NCBI GenBank assembly: GCA_963691705.1
Contig: OY829544.1
Coordinates: 35,175,917-35,239,916, forward strand
DNA: 64,000 bases
Reading direction: 5' to 3'
Source: Viola odorata
Taxonomy: Eukaryota; Streptophyta; Magnoliopsida; Malpighiales; Violaceae
Shown piece by piece: positions 45,974 through 57,790 of this stretch. The position numbers and the translations under genes are program-made. Below the pieces are notes generated by a model that had not been told where the DNA came from, searched no databases, and was given only the letters and a program-made list of their open reading frames with translations. The number at the start of each line of letters is the position of its first letter. Positions within the stretch are counted from its first letter, which is position 1.

Positions 45974-47811
45974 CATCTCGATAAAGCTAGAAAAGCTGAG
46001 GAAAAGGAACCAAAAGACCAGCAAAGTTAAAGCCAATTAGAAATCTTGTATGCGCACGAGTGGATGCACTCATGCATTTAAGTATTGAAAGCTTAGCTGC
46101 TCTGCTACTCATCCACTGTACTATGTTTATTTTCTTCTCTTTTTTTTTCCAATTCTGCCTTTAAACTTTAAAGTTTAACACCTCACACCAAAGAAACCGG
46201 CTCCACTAAGACCTAAAAGGGTACAGATGAATTGAGAGGAATTCTCCTCTGTTAACTAAAATTTTAAATTCGAATTTTAAAAATACAACTGCATTAAAAT
46301 TATTGAAAATGATCTGCTCTCGAAAATAACTCGAATCTAAATTAATAGTGAGCTAGATTAACGGTGAGAAACTAAAAAAAGAAGAAAAAAAGAAAAACCC
46401 CACTAAAAGGGCAATGGTTTCTGGGCTCAAGGAGGAGGAGATAGAATACTAGCTCTCATGATTAATTGGAAATGATCATAAAACAACCATGCATGCTAAA
46501 TCAACCACATAAATTTCATCATCATCACATCTTTCCTTAAAGTGGAGATCAACTAATCAAAGAAAAAGCAGAAAGAGCTTGCAATGAACATGAGCATGAT
46601 ATCATATAGATGCAGTGTTCAAGAAATTTGTGCATGATTCAAAAAATCACTGTTATAATTTGTCTTCTTTTCTTACATTCATTCTCTAAAAAAAGTTTAA
46701 ATCCTTAGGACTAAGCTTTAAGTTCAATGTTGTCTGTACTTTTACAAGCCATAATTGTGCCACGACACCCTTTTTCTTCCCCACGTTTTTTCAGGAATAA
46801 AAGAGTAGCTTCGTTCCAGAGTATTTTTGAATACTCCCTTATTATTTTTTATACTGTTCAGGATAAAAGATTAATATTTTTAGAGTATTCTCGAATACTT
46901 TATGTGATTTGTGATCAATTCTTTAGACTTAAACTTAAAATTTTAATTGATAGATGGATAAATTTATTGCTTGTACACAACCAATCTTCGGTATGCTAAG
47001 ATTGATACTCATATAGGACTGAAAACGGTACTATTTGAAAGGACCGTTCATTAAACGGTATGGGAAAGGACCGTTCATTATAAGCCACATGCTTGTTAGT
47101 GTTTGTACCAAACCAAGAAGCCTATGTTCCAATTCCAAAGAAAGGAAGAGAAAACCAAATCAAGAGCCCACAAACCAAACAAACCTTATGCATTCTGCCA
47201 CACAAATATGGATCCTGTCAATAAGTGTCTAAATGCAACTTACCTACCTATTTGACATGTAGTCTAGTAAGATTCGAACTCGAATTTTACATTTTCCAAT
47301 CAAAAATTAAAAAATTCACTTGCTTGTAATAAGGATATTTTTTTCCTACTACTATAATTATGCTAACATAATTTTAAATTTATATTTCGTTCAAAAATAA
47401 ATAAATTAATATAACAAAAATTCAATCGTGAAAGGTAGGGGGGGTTGAGTTAAACCCCCATGTATTGTACAATTTCTCTATTATTTGTTTCTTTTTCTTC
47501 CATCAAACTCTATTATTTGATTTGATTTGATTTCTAGTGCTCTTTCACATTCATTTTTCTCCATTTTTATGTATCCATCACTTTATGACCTTATTAATTG
47601 ATTCTGAAAACTCCTTTTTTTTAGTTAATATGGGCTCTGAAGATCATTGCACCCTTAGGCCCATTAACTTCTTTGATCCAAGAATCCCACGTCTTAAACC
47701 CCAAAATGCAGGTTTATGGGCCGAACTGATCTTAGTCACCCAGCCCTAACCCATTAAACAGAAACAAAACAAAAAACAATTAATGGAAAAAACAAGAAGA
47801 ATCTGAAATTA
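45974..47811. other. Intergenic region
   Basis: No gene seen. A short direct repeat aaaggaccgttcatta occurs at about 47038 and 47065. Otherwise it is AT-rich unique-looking sequence. Confidence 0.4.
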
Positions 47812-48360
47812 GGGGTGGCAATAGGGCTGGGCACGGTGCGGTTTAGTTCGAGTTTGGACAGAACCAGAATTAGAGTTTAGAACTGGTTCATTTCGGTTTC
47901 GGATAATTGTATTTTTAAAATTAGAACCAAACCGCACTAAAACCATCTGATTCCGAGTTGTTTCGGTGAAATTTCTGAAAGTTTCTAATTAGTCCCATGG
48001 TTCCAGAATTTAACAAGAAAAAGAAAAAATATTAATAAAAACTCAAATAAATGAGCTGAACTCATGTCTCACATCGCATAAATTAGTATTATCTTGCCAA
48101 AATATAAGTTCACGGTATAAATTGAAGCGCCAAAACATAAGTTCACGATACAAATTAAAGCGCCAAAACATAAAGCGTCATTTATTTCGGGTAAACCGGG
48201 TTGCATGATATATAGAACCGGAATCAAACCATTTATTTCTGAACGGTTCGGTTCGATTTGGTTCTGGTGCCACTGTTTTTCGACTTAAAACTCGAACCAA
48301 ACCGTCTCGGTTGGGTCTGGTTCGGAGAATCGGTTCGGGTTTTCGATTTTTTCGTGGCAA
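47812..48360 (+). mobile_element. Probable left terminus of a hAT element
   Basis: Begins taggggtggcaatagggctg, a hAT-like end, and is followed by subterminal motifs of ggttcggttcg type. No matching right end is found nearby. It may be the left end of the split hAT whose transposase lies at 49.2-55.0 kb, with the right end beyond element C. Confidence 0.45.
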
Positions 48361-48519
48361 TATGACAATTGTCCATATACTTGTTCCGTCCGTTCAATTT
48401 TAGACGGAATATAGATAATAATTTTAATCACATTTAATAAACGGGTTGAGTTAGAATGAATAGACAAGACAAAAAACCCTATTTTTTTTTATCACACTAT
48501 TTAATTTTAAAAAAATGTA

Positions 48520-48752
48520 CTCTCTCTGTCCACAATTAGATGTCGCCTGCACTGTAGATACGTATATCGAGAAGGTCGGATGACGCACTATTTGACCCCA
48601 AAAAATTTTTATTTTTTTCTCGGACGTAGGAAAATGATTAACGTACGTTCAAAAGAAAGTACGGAATTTTTTGGGGTCAAATAGTGTGTCATCTTACCTC
48701 CTCGATATGCGTATCTATAGTGCGGACGACATCTAATTGTGAACGGAGGTAG
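48520..48752. mobile_element. Stowaway MITE, near-perfect palindrome
   Basis: 233 bp bounded by TA. The inverted ends are ctctctctgtccacaattag and ctacctccgttcacaattag. The arms also pair internally (atacgtatatcgag, tttgaccccaaaaaatt), so most of the element can form one hairpin. Confidence 0.88.
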
Positions 48753-49252
48753 TATGTTTTTCTAATATCTTACAACAGACCTGACTCACCGTTCAATCAC
48801 CAATTTGAAATCTTCCCATCTCAAAGTCCTCATTCTCCTAACCCTAGCCGCCACAACCTGCCGCAACAGCTGCACGTCCGGACAAGGCCGACCGGCGACA
48901 AACGACATGCATCGTCTTTCTCTTCGTTCTCTCACTCACTACGTAATTCGCACAGTCACCACTCACCAAACTTGTGGTTTGTCGGATTGAGCAAGTCAGT
49001 AACAACCCAATCTTCACTCTCCTCAACAAGTCAACAATAACAAGTTCATAGAGGATTGGGGAGCTGCTCGTGAGAATCAGGAGCAGAACTTTCGTTGGAC
49101 TCGCCGCAACTGAGCCCTTGTTGGAATTTCTGGCATCGCCCTCCCTCTCCTCGTTTAGAAAGGCATCGTCAAGGTATTCGCATATCTCTCTCTCACTAAT
49201 TCCTTTATTCAATTTTTGTTTGTTACCCATCTAACTTTGAAAACTAATAGGA

Positions 49253-50596
49253 ATGCTCAAAGTTAACCGATTGAGGTTGAAGATGATGGTTTGGAAGAAG
49301 AGAATCTTCCTTCTTGGGGCAAAGAAAAAGAGGAGCTTAACATTATCATCATGGACTTATTTTGATTTAATAACTAGAAAAGATAACAAGAGAATCTCCA
49401 AATGCAAGAAGTGTGGGCAGGAATATCCTTACACAAACTGAGGTACAAACAATATGCGTAGGCACACTCCAAAATATGAAATGATGGGTCATCCTAGTAA
49501 AGGTCAGCAACAACAATTACCAGTAACACCAACAACTTCAAAACCTCCTTTTAATTATGAGATATTTAGAGGGATGATGAGTAAAGTTGTTATAAAGCAT
49601 GATCTTCATTTCCAATTTTCTGATTGGGAGGGTGTTAGGGACAATATATGTTATGTGTGGGGTCAAGATATAAATGTTGGTAATAAAAATACTTGCAAAC
49701 CGATTGTCTAAAAATGTATAAGAGAGAAAAGTTTAGGGTGAAAAATATGATAAACCTAGAACCGAGTATGATTTGTTTTACTTATGATTGTTGGACTTCA
49801 TTAACCAGGGTTGCTCATTTCATTGACAGAGATGGTGCATTCATAAAAGAATCTTAAACTTTAATCACATGTCACCTTTGTTATTCGTTATCTAAAAAAA
49901 TATTTCTTTTCTTCATTTCTTAGGGTGTAGATAAAAGAATTATGACAGTCATTATGGATAATGCTTCCGCTAATGACTCATGCGTTGGTTTGCTAACTGA
50001 TAAATTAAGAAATAGAGGTGGGCTACTTTTTTGAAGGAAAGTATCTTCACATATGTTGTTGTGGTCCTATAATTAACTTGTCTGTACAAGATGGATTGAA
50101 AGAAAAAATGATGGATCTTGCTCTTAAAAAAATTTGAGAAACTTGTCAAATATTTGAAAGGATCTCAAATAAGAAAGCAAAGATTCTTAGAGTGTGTTGA
50201 CTATAACTCGTTTGTTGGAATTTAACTTATATCATGCTTGATAGTTCTATTTATTATCGTGTTGCTTTGGCGCATTTTGTTGAGTGATTCAAATTACAAA
50301 CATTGTACACCTATAAGTGAATGGGATAATATAGAAAAGATGTGCAAAATTTTAGTTATTTTCTATGACATGTGTTCTCGGAGTTCAAATATCCTATTGC
50401 AAATTTGTACGTTCCTAGTGTATTTTCAGCTTACTTAATCTTGTGTGAAACAATAAAAAATAGGGATTAAGTTTATGAGAGCATGACAAGATTAATGTAT
50501 GAGAAGTTTGAAAAATACTTTAATGAGGTTTTAACAATAGCAATGATTTTAGATCTTACTATAAGTTGAAGTTTGTTGAATAGTGCTATCAAAGTA
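49253..50596 (+). pseudogene. hAT transposase, N-terminal part and core, decayed and split
   Basis: Starts with a BED-type finger (WTYFDLITRKDNKRISKCKK, then CGQEYPY, a stop, and MRRHTPKY). It continues with KVVIKHDLHFQFSDWEGVRD, MICFTYDCWTSLTRVAHF, VIMDNASANDSCVGLL and SEWDNIEKMCKILVIFYD. Stops and frameshifts are many. The frame reaches a TILDPYYKLKFVEYCY-like stretch at about 50540-50590, where the Mutator-like element interrupts it. The gene continues at 52834 and at 54724. Confidence 0.8.
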
Positions 50597-50891
50597 GGGG
50601 ATATAATTATTTAACCTCCTGAACTAGTCGCGAAAATTAAAAACCTCCCCTGAACACAAAAAGTAACCTTTAATTTTTAAGCAAGTGGCATTTTCCATCC
50701 AATTTTTACCGTGAAACTAACAGATTACATCCTACTGCAATTTTTTTTAAGACGTGTTGTTTCGGTAATTACTTATTACCTTCCTTTTTCATTTTCCTCA
50801 CGCTCCCTCTCCGCTTCTCTCTCTTTACTCCGATTCAGTTTTCTCACCATCCAAACAATGGAAAACGAAATCCTAAACTAAAAATTCCACC

Positions 50892-52200
50892 ATGAGAGAG
50901 ATCCTCCACATCCAAGGCGGGCAATGCGGTAATTAGGGGTGGACATTCGGGTATTTTGGAAATACCTGAATGCTAAATTTCTGATATCGGGATTCCGAAA
51001 TCCCAAAAAAATTTCCTGAACCCGAACTCGAATTTTCACTACTCGAATTTTCCGAACCCGAATTTGAATTTTGGAAATTCGGGTATATCCGAATTTCCCG
51101 AAATTCAAACCCATTCAATCAAAACCCCAATTAATCCAATCCCAAATCGCAACGCAACCACCAAAATCAACCAGCAACCACCCAATCGCCCATCGCCGCT
51201 GCTTCACTCATCACCGTCGGCCTCCCACACCCATCACCAAATCCAATCTCCTCTCAAACCACCACAACCCACAAATCTGCCACCACAACCCACAGATCTG
51301 CCACCACCTCAACAGATCTGCCACCGCAACCCACCACAATACATCTCTAATACAACTAAAAAAGAAACAGAAAAGAAAGAAGAGAGGAAATAGAAAAGAG
51401 AAGAGAGTGAAGAGAAATAGAAAAGAAGAGGAGGCTTCAGAACCTATCACCATGTTAGCATGTTTTCACCCGCTCTTTCGTTGGCTGTGAACTTTGATGA
51501 AGGCGTATGACTTGAGCTGCATATAAGATGGATAATCATCGCTTTCATCAAAGAAAAGAAAGAAAGAGGAGGCTTCGTGAAGAAAGAGAAGAGAGGTTAG
51601 AAAGAAAGGAAAAAAAGGAAAGAGGGGAGAGGAAAGAAAAGAGAGGTGTTGGGCTTCGGCCCAACCCAAGGAAAGAAAGAAAAGAGAGATTATTTCGGAA
51701 ATTCGGATTCTCAAATCCATTCCGAACCCGAACCCGAAATTCCAAATACCCGAACAGAAATTTGAAAAATTCGGGTCGAAAAATTCAGAATTCGGAATTT
51801 TCAAAAAATGCCCACCCCTAGCGGTAACCAAATCGGTTCCAAGTTCTGAGAAGTCATTTGTGACGAGAATGATGTGGACCCCACCAGGAAGTACAGAGGC
51901 GACGCCGATTCAGATCTTGAGCCAGGAACCATGGATAGTATCAGATCCGGTCCCTATGGACAGATCTTCAGGTCGAATAACTTCATTTTTGGACAGTCCG
52001 GTGCTCATGGATCTTGAGCCTGGAACCATGGATAGTATCAGATCCGATCCCTATGGACAGATCTTCAGGCCAGATAACTTCATTTTTTGACAGTCCGGTG
52101 CCAGAAACAACTAGGCTAAAGGTCATTACACCGAAGGTGCCGAGTTGATTGACTTTATGCTCGATTGTAAGGAAGCAGATGAAGATGATGATGGTATGTT
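50892..52200 (+). pseudogene. Beta-tubulin N-terminal fragment, captured and broken
   Basis: The ATG at 50892 opens MREILHIQGGQCGN, the conserved beta-tubulin start including the autoregulation tetrapeptide MREI. After the MITE the sequence resumes GNQIGSKF, then a stop where Trp is expected, then CDENDVDPT and KYRGD. A deletion removes the part up to [19 protein letters not shown] block of about 97 bp (51914-52010) is repeated in tandem (52011-52107), with two stops in and after the second copy. The trace ends AKGHYTEGAELID and about 15 residues more. About 100 of some 445 residues are represented. It cannot make tubulin. Confidence 0.9.
50934..51820. mobile_element. Non-autonomous hAT element inside the tubulin fragment
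   Basis: 887 bp. The ends are taggggtggacattcgggta and taggggtgggcattttttga (reverse of the right end). Flanking 8-mers gcggtaat (50926-50933) and gcggtaac (51821-51828) match at seven of eight bases. The right copy keeps the tubulin sequence GGTAACCAA. Subterminal zones carry ttcgggtat/ccgaattt repeats. The middle is purine-rich on the plus strand, and the long open frames there are low-complexity. Confidence 0.88.
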
Positions 52201-52694
52201 TCCATATCTACAGTACTGAGAATAAAAAACTGAAATTAATTTAAAAATTATGCTAGATCCAGATCTGGGTGGATGGAAAATAGATGTGAAAGAAAGGGCG
52301 AGATAGTAGAGAAGGAAAAAATAGTTAGATAGGAGAGGGAAGAGGTTGTTTACTTAAGGAAGAATATGGTTAAGAGAGATGAGGACTACCCAGATTTATG
52401 CAGGGAAGAATTGATGTTGTTATGGATTTAAACTATTGATGTTGTTATGGATTTAAACTAGAGACTCATATTTTAATTAAATTGGATTTCCCTCAAAAAG
52501 TAAAAATCGAGAGTTTAATTTTATTTTTGTGGATTTATTACAATATTAATATAATTAGGTGTGTATAAGTTTCTATCAAAAAAATATTTTCTTCTTTTCC
52601 AATCTTTTTCCTTTCCAGCAAGTTAAAATCAGGATGACAAGTGATGCCAACGTTAATTAAACTGGTCAAAATGGATGGAAAAAGACAACTTGTG

Positions 52695-52785
52695 CACACA
52701 TAGTAGTCCAGGGAAGGTTGAGTAACGATTTTGTAGTCCAGCGAAGGTCGAGTAATGATTTTATAGTCCAAGGAAAGTTTTTACT
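52695..52785. repeat. Subterminal repeat of the Mutator-like element
   Basis: About three units of 31 bp type tagtccagggaaggttgagt plus aacgattttg lie just inside the right terminal repeat. Confidence 0.7.
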
Positions 52786-52833
52786 TTTCGCGAATTTTCT
52801 AAGGGGTTAAATAACTATATCCCTACCAAAGTA

Positions 52834-52947
52834 TTTACGGTGAAAGTGATGGGTGATAAGAATTATGCATTTCTAAGAGAAGTTGTTCTCACTTTTCTAT
52901 GAATATGGAAATAGAAATTCGTCTTCTGTATCAACATCATCTTCAAG
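52834..52947 (+). pseudogene. hAT transposase, middle segment
   Basis: This directly follows the Mutator target duplication and encodes DKNYAFLREVVL..FYEYGN followed by a serine run. That fits the stretch between the core and the C-terminal dimerisation region of the hAT protein started at 49253. Confidence 0.6.
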
Positions 52948-54079
52948 CAGGGGTGAAGCCAAGAATAAAATTTTGAATGTTAACATATAGCGAGTTAAAA
53001 AAAAAGAAGACTATAACAACAATGGCCATTTGTTCATTTTTAGCTTCATCAACGATTATGCAAAATTTTGCTTCACTAATTTCACTACGAATAGAAGATT
53101 GCACTTTTTCTAGCATAAACATGCAAAATATATTTCTGAATAATAGGTGATGTATATTTAGCATTTTGTGGGGCATTTTCCAAAATAATATTGTTCACCT
53201 TGTCATTATATGATGCCAATAGTTCTATCATTTCAAGAAAATTACCTCGATTTTTTAAATTTGGGCGTTTATCATGACCTCTAAAAGCACACGCTTGAAA
53301 TGTTAGCTATCGAACGACATCAATTGAGAGGTCTTGAGGCGCAGACGATTCTCTAACAATTGCTTTGAAGTGTGCTTTTCCATCACCTTCCCAATATGAT
53401 ATGATTGATCTTTTAATTTTTCCATACAACTGATAGCAAATTTGTGATAAGAACAAGAACCTTTTCCAATGTGACTTAGAAAGACACTCTTTCCTGCTTA
53501 CTCTCTTCCACTTCTTAAATCCAATAGTAATAAATGTATCAGATCCGGACTTTTTCAGTTGGTTTCTTTGTAAAGAGATAACAAGGGAAAAAAATGCCAC
53601 ATCTTTGGTAGGTGAATACTCTAAACAATGGAAACTTTTAAACCAGTAAACTTGAAATCGTTGATGATCATCGTCATTAGAGAGCGGATAAGCAATAACA
53701 AGCTGATAAGGTTCAAACATAGTATATGCTCTTCAAATTTCATCTTGTTCATTAATTGAATAATTCCAAACTGGAGGTCACAAACCTGGATCTCGAACAA
53801 AGGAGCTAATATCAACCGCTTCAACTTCTCTCTTTTGTAATTCAAATGAAGGTTGCTTAGTAACTGATTCAGATTGTACTTGACTTAAAGTAGGTTGTTC
53901 AAGCACGGGTGTAGGTTGCTCAAGTATGATTGTAGGTTGATTAGCAGGTTGTTCATAAATAATTGTTTGTTGCTCAAGTTAAACATTAGATAAATCAGTT
54001 GATTCATTAGATTTCCAATCAATAGAAGTTTCATGCTTTCTTTTGAAAAGGAAACAATAGTCTTTATCTTAGGCGACAT
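52948..54079 (-). pseudogene. TTF-type (ZMYM1-like) hAT protein fragment on the minus strand
   Basis: Read from 54079 leftward. It begins MSPKIKTIVSFSK, followed by a repeat region rich in EQP/LEQP codons in shifted frames. Next is a TTF-type zinc-finger region (HCLEYSPTKDVAFFSLV, then DTFITIGFKKWKRV). A DUF4371-like stretch (AFRGHDKRPNLKNRGNF, LLASYNDKVNNII, KVQSSIRSEISEAKF) follows. Frameshifts break it throughout, and the transposase core and dimerisation part are missing. A caggggtgaagcc at 52948 may be a hAT end, but I found no matching partner end. Confidence 0.65.
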
Positions 54080-54723
54080 ATTTAATCTACATAAAAAAAA
54101 TTATTATTACTAGATATCTATCAAAACAAGAAAATAAGCACTGTATGAAGTAAGAAAAAAATTAAAAAGAGGATGATGTAGAAGAAACTAATGTAAGAAA
54201 AAATAAAAAAGAGGACGAAGTAGACGAAGGGTACCCGTTTTTCTTCAGATAAAATATTAAATTTGATAAAGATTGAGGTAGTAAAAAAAAGAGAAAAATG
54301 AGTTGTTATATATGGTAGGTAACCAAATAGTAGTTAGATTAGTGAACTACTGAGCTTGAAAGGAAAAAAAAGTGTATAGTCATTAAAAAAAAGAGTAACG
54401 TAGTTCATCTTTCACATATGTATGCAAGAGTGAACATAAATGCATGGGTGGGCCACCAGACCAGGTACATATACATACATATAAAAAAAAATGTTCCCCT
54501 ATTTCCGCCATAGTCTTCAAGTGCATCTTCTCATATAGTTCATAGAACTGAACATCAAGGCACTTCTCAATCTTATCATGCAATGGAGGTCTCCTTTTGT
54601 AGAGACGCTCATAACATATTGTTGGTATGTTATTTTGATTTTAAACATATGCATTTATTTAGATAGTTACATTTCAAAATTCAAATATAAATATTTATGA
54701 GCAATTATATTTTTCTTTTTATA
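54080..54723. other. Unassigned stretch inside the split hAT
   Basis: A short minus-strand frame (54383-54583) encodes HDKIEKCLDVQFYELYEKMH, which I do not recognise. The end (54620-54723) looks like an intron, with GTATGT and TTTTTATAG, leading into the hAT C-terminal exon. Confidence 0.35.
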
Positions 54724-55008
54724 GGAATTTGATTATGAAGTAGGAGGAGTCTTATAAAGATCCGAGTTGAGCAGTGTTTTTATGAATCAAATATGGATAG
54801 AAAAATAAACTTGAATATTTTAGCTTTTTGAAAAGCTAGTCAATTTCGATATCCTCAAATCGCTTCGGTTGCACGTGATGTTCTTAGCATACCAATTTCA
54901 ACTGTAGCTTTCGAGAGTTCCTTTAGTGTTGGTAAAAGAGTGCTTGACCAATATCGAAGCGTGCTTAAACCGAAAATTATTGAAGCATTAATTTGTACTA
55001 GAGATTGA
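54724..55008 (+). pseudogene. hAT transposase, C-terminal dimerisation region
   Basis: After a likely intron acceptor the frame encodes MDRKINLNILAF, a TGA where Trp is expected, [38 protein letters not shown] and [13 protein letters not shown], then a stop at 55006-55008. This is the classic hAT family dimerisation domain. It matches the strand and stage of the gene started at 49253. Confidence 0.8.
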
Positions 55009-55105
55009 TATATGGGTTAGAAGGTAAATTACCTAAAATCTCTTGTTTGATTTAAGCATTATTTAGTTTCCTTTTTATTTTGCACTTTACTTTGCTGTTT
55101 ATATG

Positions 55106-55690
55106 TGATAACAATAAACCTAACGCCTGGGGAATTTTCGTCTTTACACCCCGCGTTAGGGACAGAACGCTGTTATACCTACCGGGCGGACAACCTCGAG
55201 GCCATCGCCCTTTATCAGGCGATCAGCGCTGGGATGGTCGACATCAACGGGGGGGAGGGGGGTCCCACGAAGTCACTTTGTCATGACCAGGCGTTATCCC
55301 GTCCCAGGCTGAGCGCGCCGTTCCTTGAGAAAGGTAGGCGTTACCTTGCCTAGGTAATGCCTACCCCCATATATATCTAATGCAACGATAGCACACTGTT
55401 GACGGGGAATGTCAACCACCTGACAGGCCCGTTAGCGCCCTTTATGGCCGAGACCCCCAGAAAACACCCTGCTCTTCACCTATAAATACCCCCATAATCA
55501 AGGAAGAAGGTAAGTCTGAGATTGCTAGCAAAAGATCTGCTACTTTGACCACTCATACTAACTTAAGCATCGGAGTGTTTACTCCGGGACCCCCTCCCGG
55601 CGCCCTGCAGGTACACCGGACAACCGCGGGCGTGGAATCCAAGGAGCCATTCTCCCCTTCTACCCGTCGCCAACAGTCAGAATCTTATCA
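55106..55690 (+). mobile_element. 5' LTR of element C
   Basis: 585 bp from TGATAACAAT to CTTATCA. A TATAAATA box at 55481-55488 gives the likely start of element transcription about 30 bases on. Blocks are shared with the LTRs of A and B (acttaagcatcggagtgttt). Confidence 0.8.
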
Positions 55691-55693
55691 AAT

Positions 55694-55712
55694 TGGTGCT
55701 CTCGTTGAGAGC
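55694..55712 (+). promoter_or_regulatory. Primer-binding site of element C
   Basis: TGGTGCTCTCGTTGAGAGC, three bases after the LTR. It differs from the A and B sites at two positions. Confidence 0.75.
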
Positions 55713-55776
55713 TTTGGTTCTATTAAGTGAGCATCCTTAATAACCAAGCTCCATTTTTTCCGAAGACGGAAGGATT

Positions 55777-57790
55777 ATGGCTTCTGATTCAGATCCGGCG
55801 TTGTCTTAGTCCTTTAGCCTCCCATTTGCTACTCGCAAACGACTCTTTCCCTTCGCCACTTCGGATGCTTTTACCACGGTACAAGAAATCCCCCCAGGCG
55901 CGTCAGATCCCTCATTTGGACACGCAACGGAAACATTTGTTTCCCAGACGCACACTCTTTTTTCCCAGATGGCGGGACCCATTTATTCTACTCCTCATTC
56001 AAGGGGACCCGCGGCAGACAGTGCGAGTAATCCTCTCGTGAATTCGATAACAGCCCTTCAAGCCCAACTAGACCAGCTGACGGAGTTAGCTGCAGGATTC
56101 ACGCCCCATGTTTCAGGACCTAGCGTACCCTCTCAGATAGTTTTCACTCTATCTATCGTCACTGATCGAGCGTTGTCGCCTCGGTAGTCTAGAGGTTTTC
56201 CGTTATCCCTACCTTTATCATCGGCCCCTGTCAATGCCATGCAACTAGCGCATAGGCGTGTTGAACCTTCCGAGCAGTATAGGAAGGAAGCTCCTGTTTC
56301 TGAAGGGGAGCGCTGACACGACGAACATAGAGATCATTGGAACGACAGGTGAGACGAAAAACCCAGGGACCCATCCCCTAGGCACAGCGAGAGGTCGAGT
56401 AGTAGGAGGCATCGAACCCGAACGCTAAGGAGTCGCAACCAATCTCCTAGGTGGCATCATGGATATGATCTTCGAGATCAGAGATACCCTGACGAAAATC
56501 CTCCTCCCCATCGACCTCATGGGATTCCCGACGATAACGCTGGACACCCATTCAGTTATCGCGTAAGGCATCATAGGGTCAATCGACACGTAAAGCTTCC
56601 TGCAGAATCGTATGACAGTACGAAGGATCCTATTTCCCACCTCAATAAGGTGAAAGATTTTGTATAATTTCAAACCCATAGCGACGTTGCGTTATGTCAG
56701 ATCTTCGTTATGACACTATCAGGTGTAACACATCTCTGGTTTGAGGGACTTCCGGCAGGCTCTATTGATAATTTTTCTCAGTTGGAAGCTAAGTTTCGGA
56801 GCCGGTTCAGCACGACTGTCCCTATCAGAAAATCTGCGGCAGCATTATTCGATATTCATCGAAAACCACAAGAATCCTTGAAGGATTTCCTGAGTCGTTT
56901 TGATCTTGAGATGTCGATAACGCCAGAAGTCACCATTGACTTCGCTGTGGAGGCTTTGAAGCGCAATTGCTGTTACGGGAAGTTGCGAGATACATTAATG
57001 GTGGATCCACCGCTGACTTTAGATGCGCTGAGGCTGAAAGCTCATAATTATGCGAGGATGGAAGAAGAGGAGAATAGAGAAAGAATTCAGAACATGCCCC
57101 AAGACACGCATCCGACCCCTAACGCCCACACTAACGTGACTCCTGATACGCACCCAGGCGACGAATATGGCCAGCGAAAAGATCACATCCCCAGAACCTC
57201 AAACCGGCAGAGGGGTAACTTCTCAAAAGGAAGGTTCGGGAATTCCCCTACCAGCAGGCAAGAGGATCCACCAAAGGGCCGAATATACGACTCTGACCTC
57301 CCTTCTCTCGTACTTCCAAGAGCGGAAATTTTAGCAATCGTCCAGCAACGGAACCTGCCTATCCGTTATCCAGCTCCCGTGAAACCAGGAGTAATTATGG
57401 GAGGAAGGGAAAATGCATTTTGTAAGTTCCATAAAGTCAAAGGGCACTCCACGGACGTATGTAGAGAATTAAAATTAGCGATAGAGCGCTTAGTCGAAGA
57501 GGGTTATCTCGGAGAGTTCGCCACCAAGGCAAGAGAAGAAGCCAGGAACGATCCAATGGATAGGGAAACTGACAGCAGACAAACACCTTCTCACGCCACA
57601 GGGGCTAACGCTCTCCCTATCGGAAGAGGTAGAGAAACACTCACAGTCCATGACGATAACGTTCCTATGATTAATATCATCGCGGGTGGAGCGCCCTACC
57701 TTGATGAAGTTATACAGCTAACGCCTAGCTTAGGAGAGAAACGCAAACGAGAAAGCACGCTGGTTAAAAGTGAGGCGATAAGTGCTTTAG
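55777..57790 (+). pseudogene. Gag of element C
   Basis: A likely ATG at 55777 is followed by TAG about ten codons later. Gag-like sequence continues in mixed frames to 56670, then in a long open frame from 56710. It shows LSGVTHLWFEGLPAGSI, PQESLKDFLSRFDLEM and a C-x2-H-x4-H-x4-C knuckle (CKFHKVKGHSTDVC) near 57420-57462. The equivalent of A's gag is thus present but broken in its N-terminal third. Confidence 0.8.

Larger units (their letters stand above)
50597..52824. mobile_element. Mutator-like element carrying a beta-tubulin fragment (Pack-MULE-like)
   Basis: 2228 bp. The terminal inverted repeats are about 55 bp and imperfect: ggggatataattatttaacc on the left and agggatatagttatttaacc on the reverse of the right, both followed by a tcgcgaaaa block. 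Flanking 9-mers atcaaagta (50588-50596) and accaaagta (52825-52833) match at eight of nine bases. A 9-bp duplication is the Mutator hallmark. No transposase is encoded. The inside holds the start of a beta-tubulin coding sequence and a nested hAT MITE. The host hAT frame resumes directly after the right duplication. Confidence 0.8.

Noticed and set aside
45689..46036. Open frames rich in RSGPGQ/GPVRP repeats
   Set aside because: They are translations of the ccggtccggt subterminal repeats of a hAT element.
51064..51821. Long open frames rich in proline, lysine and glutamate
   Set aside because: They come from simple purine/pyrimidine-rich repeats inside a non-autonomous hAT element and start in its terminal repeat.
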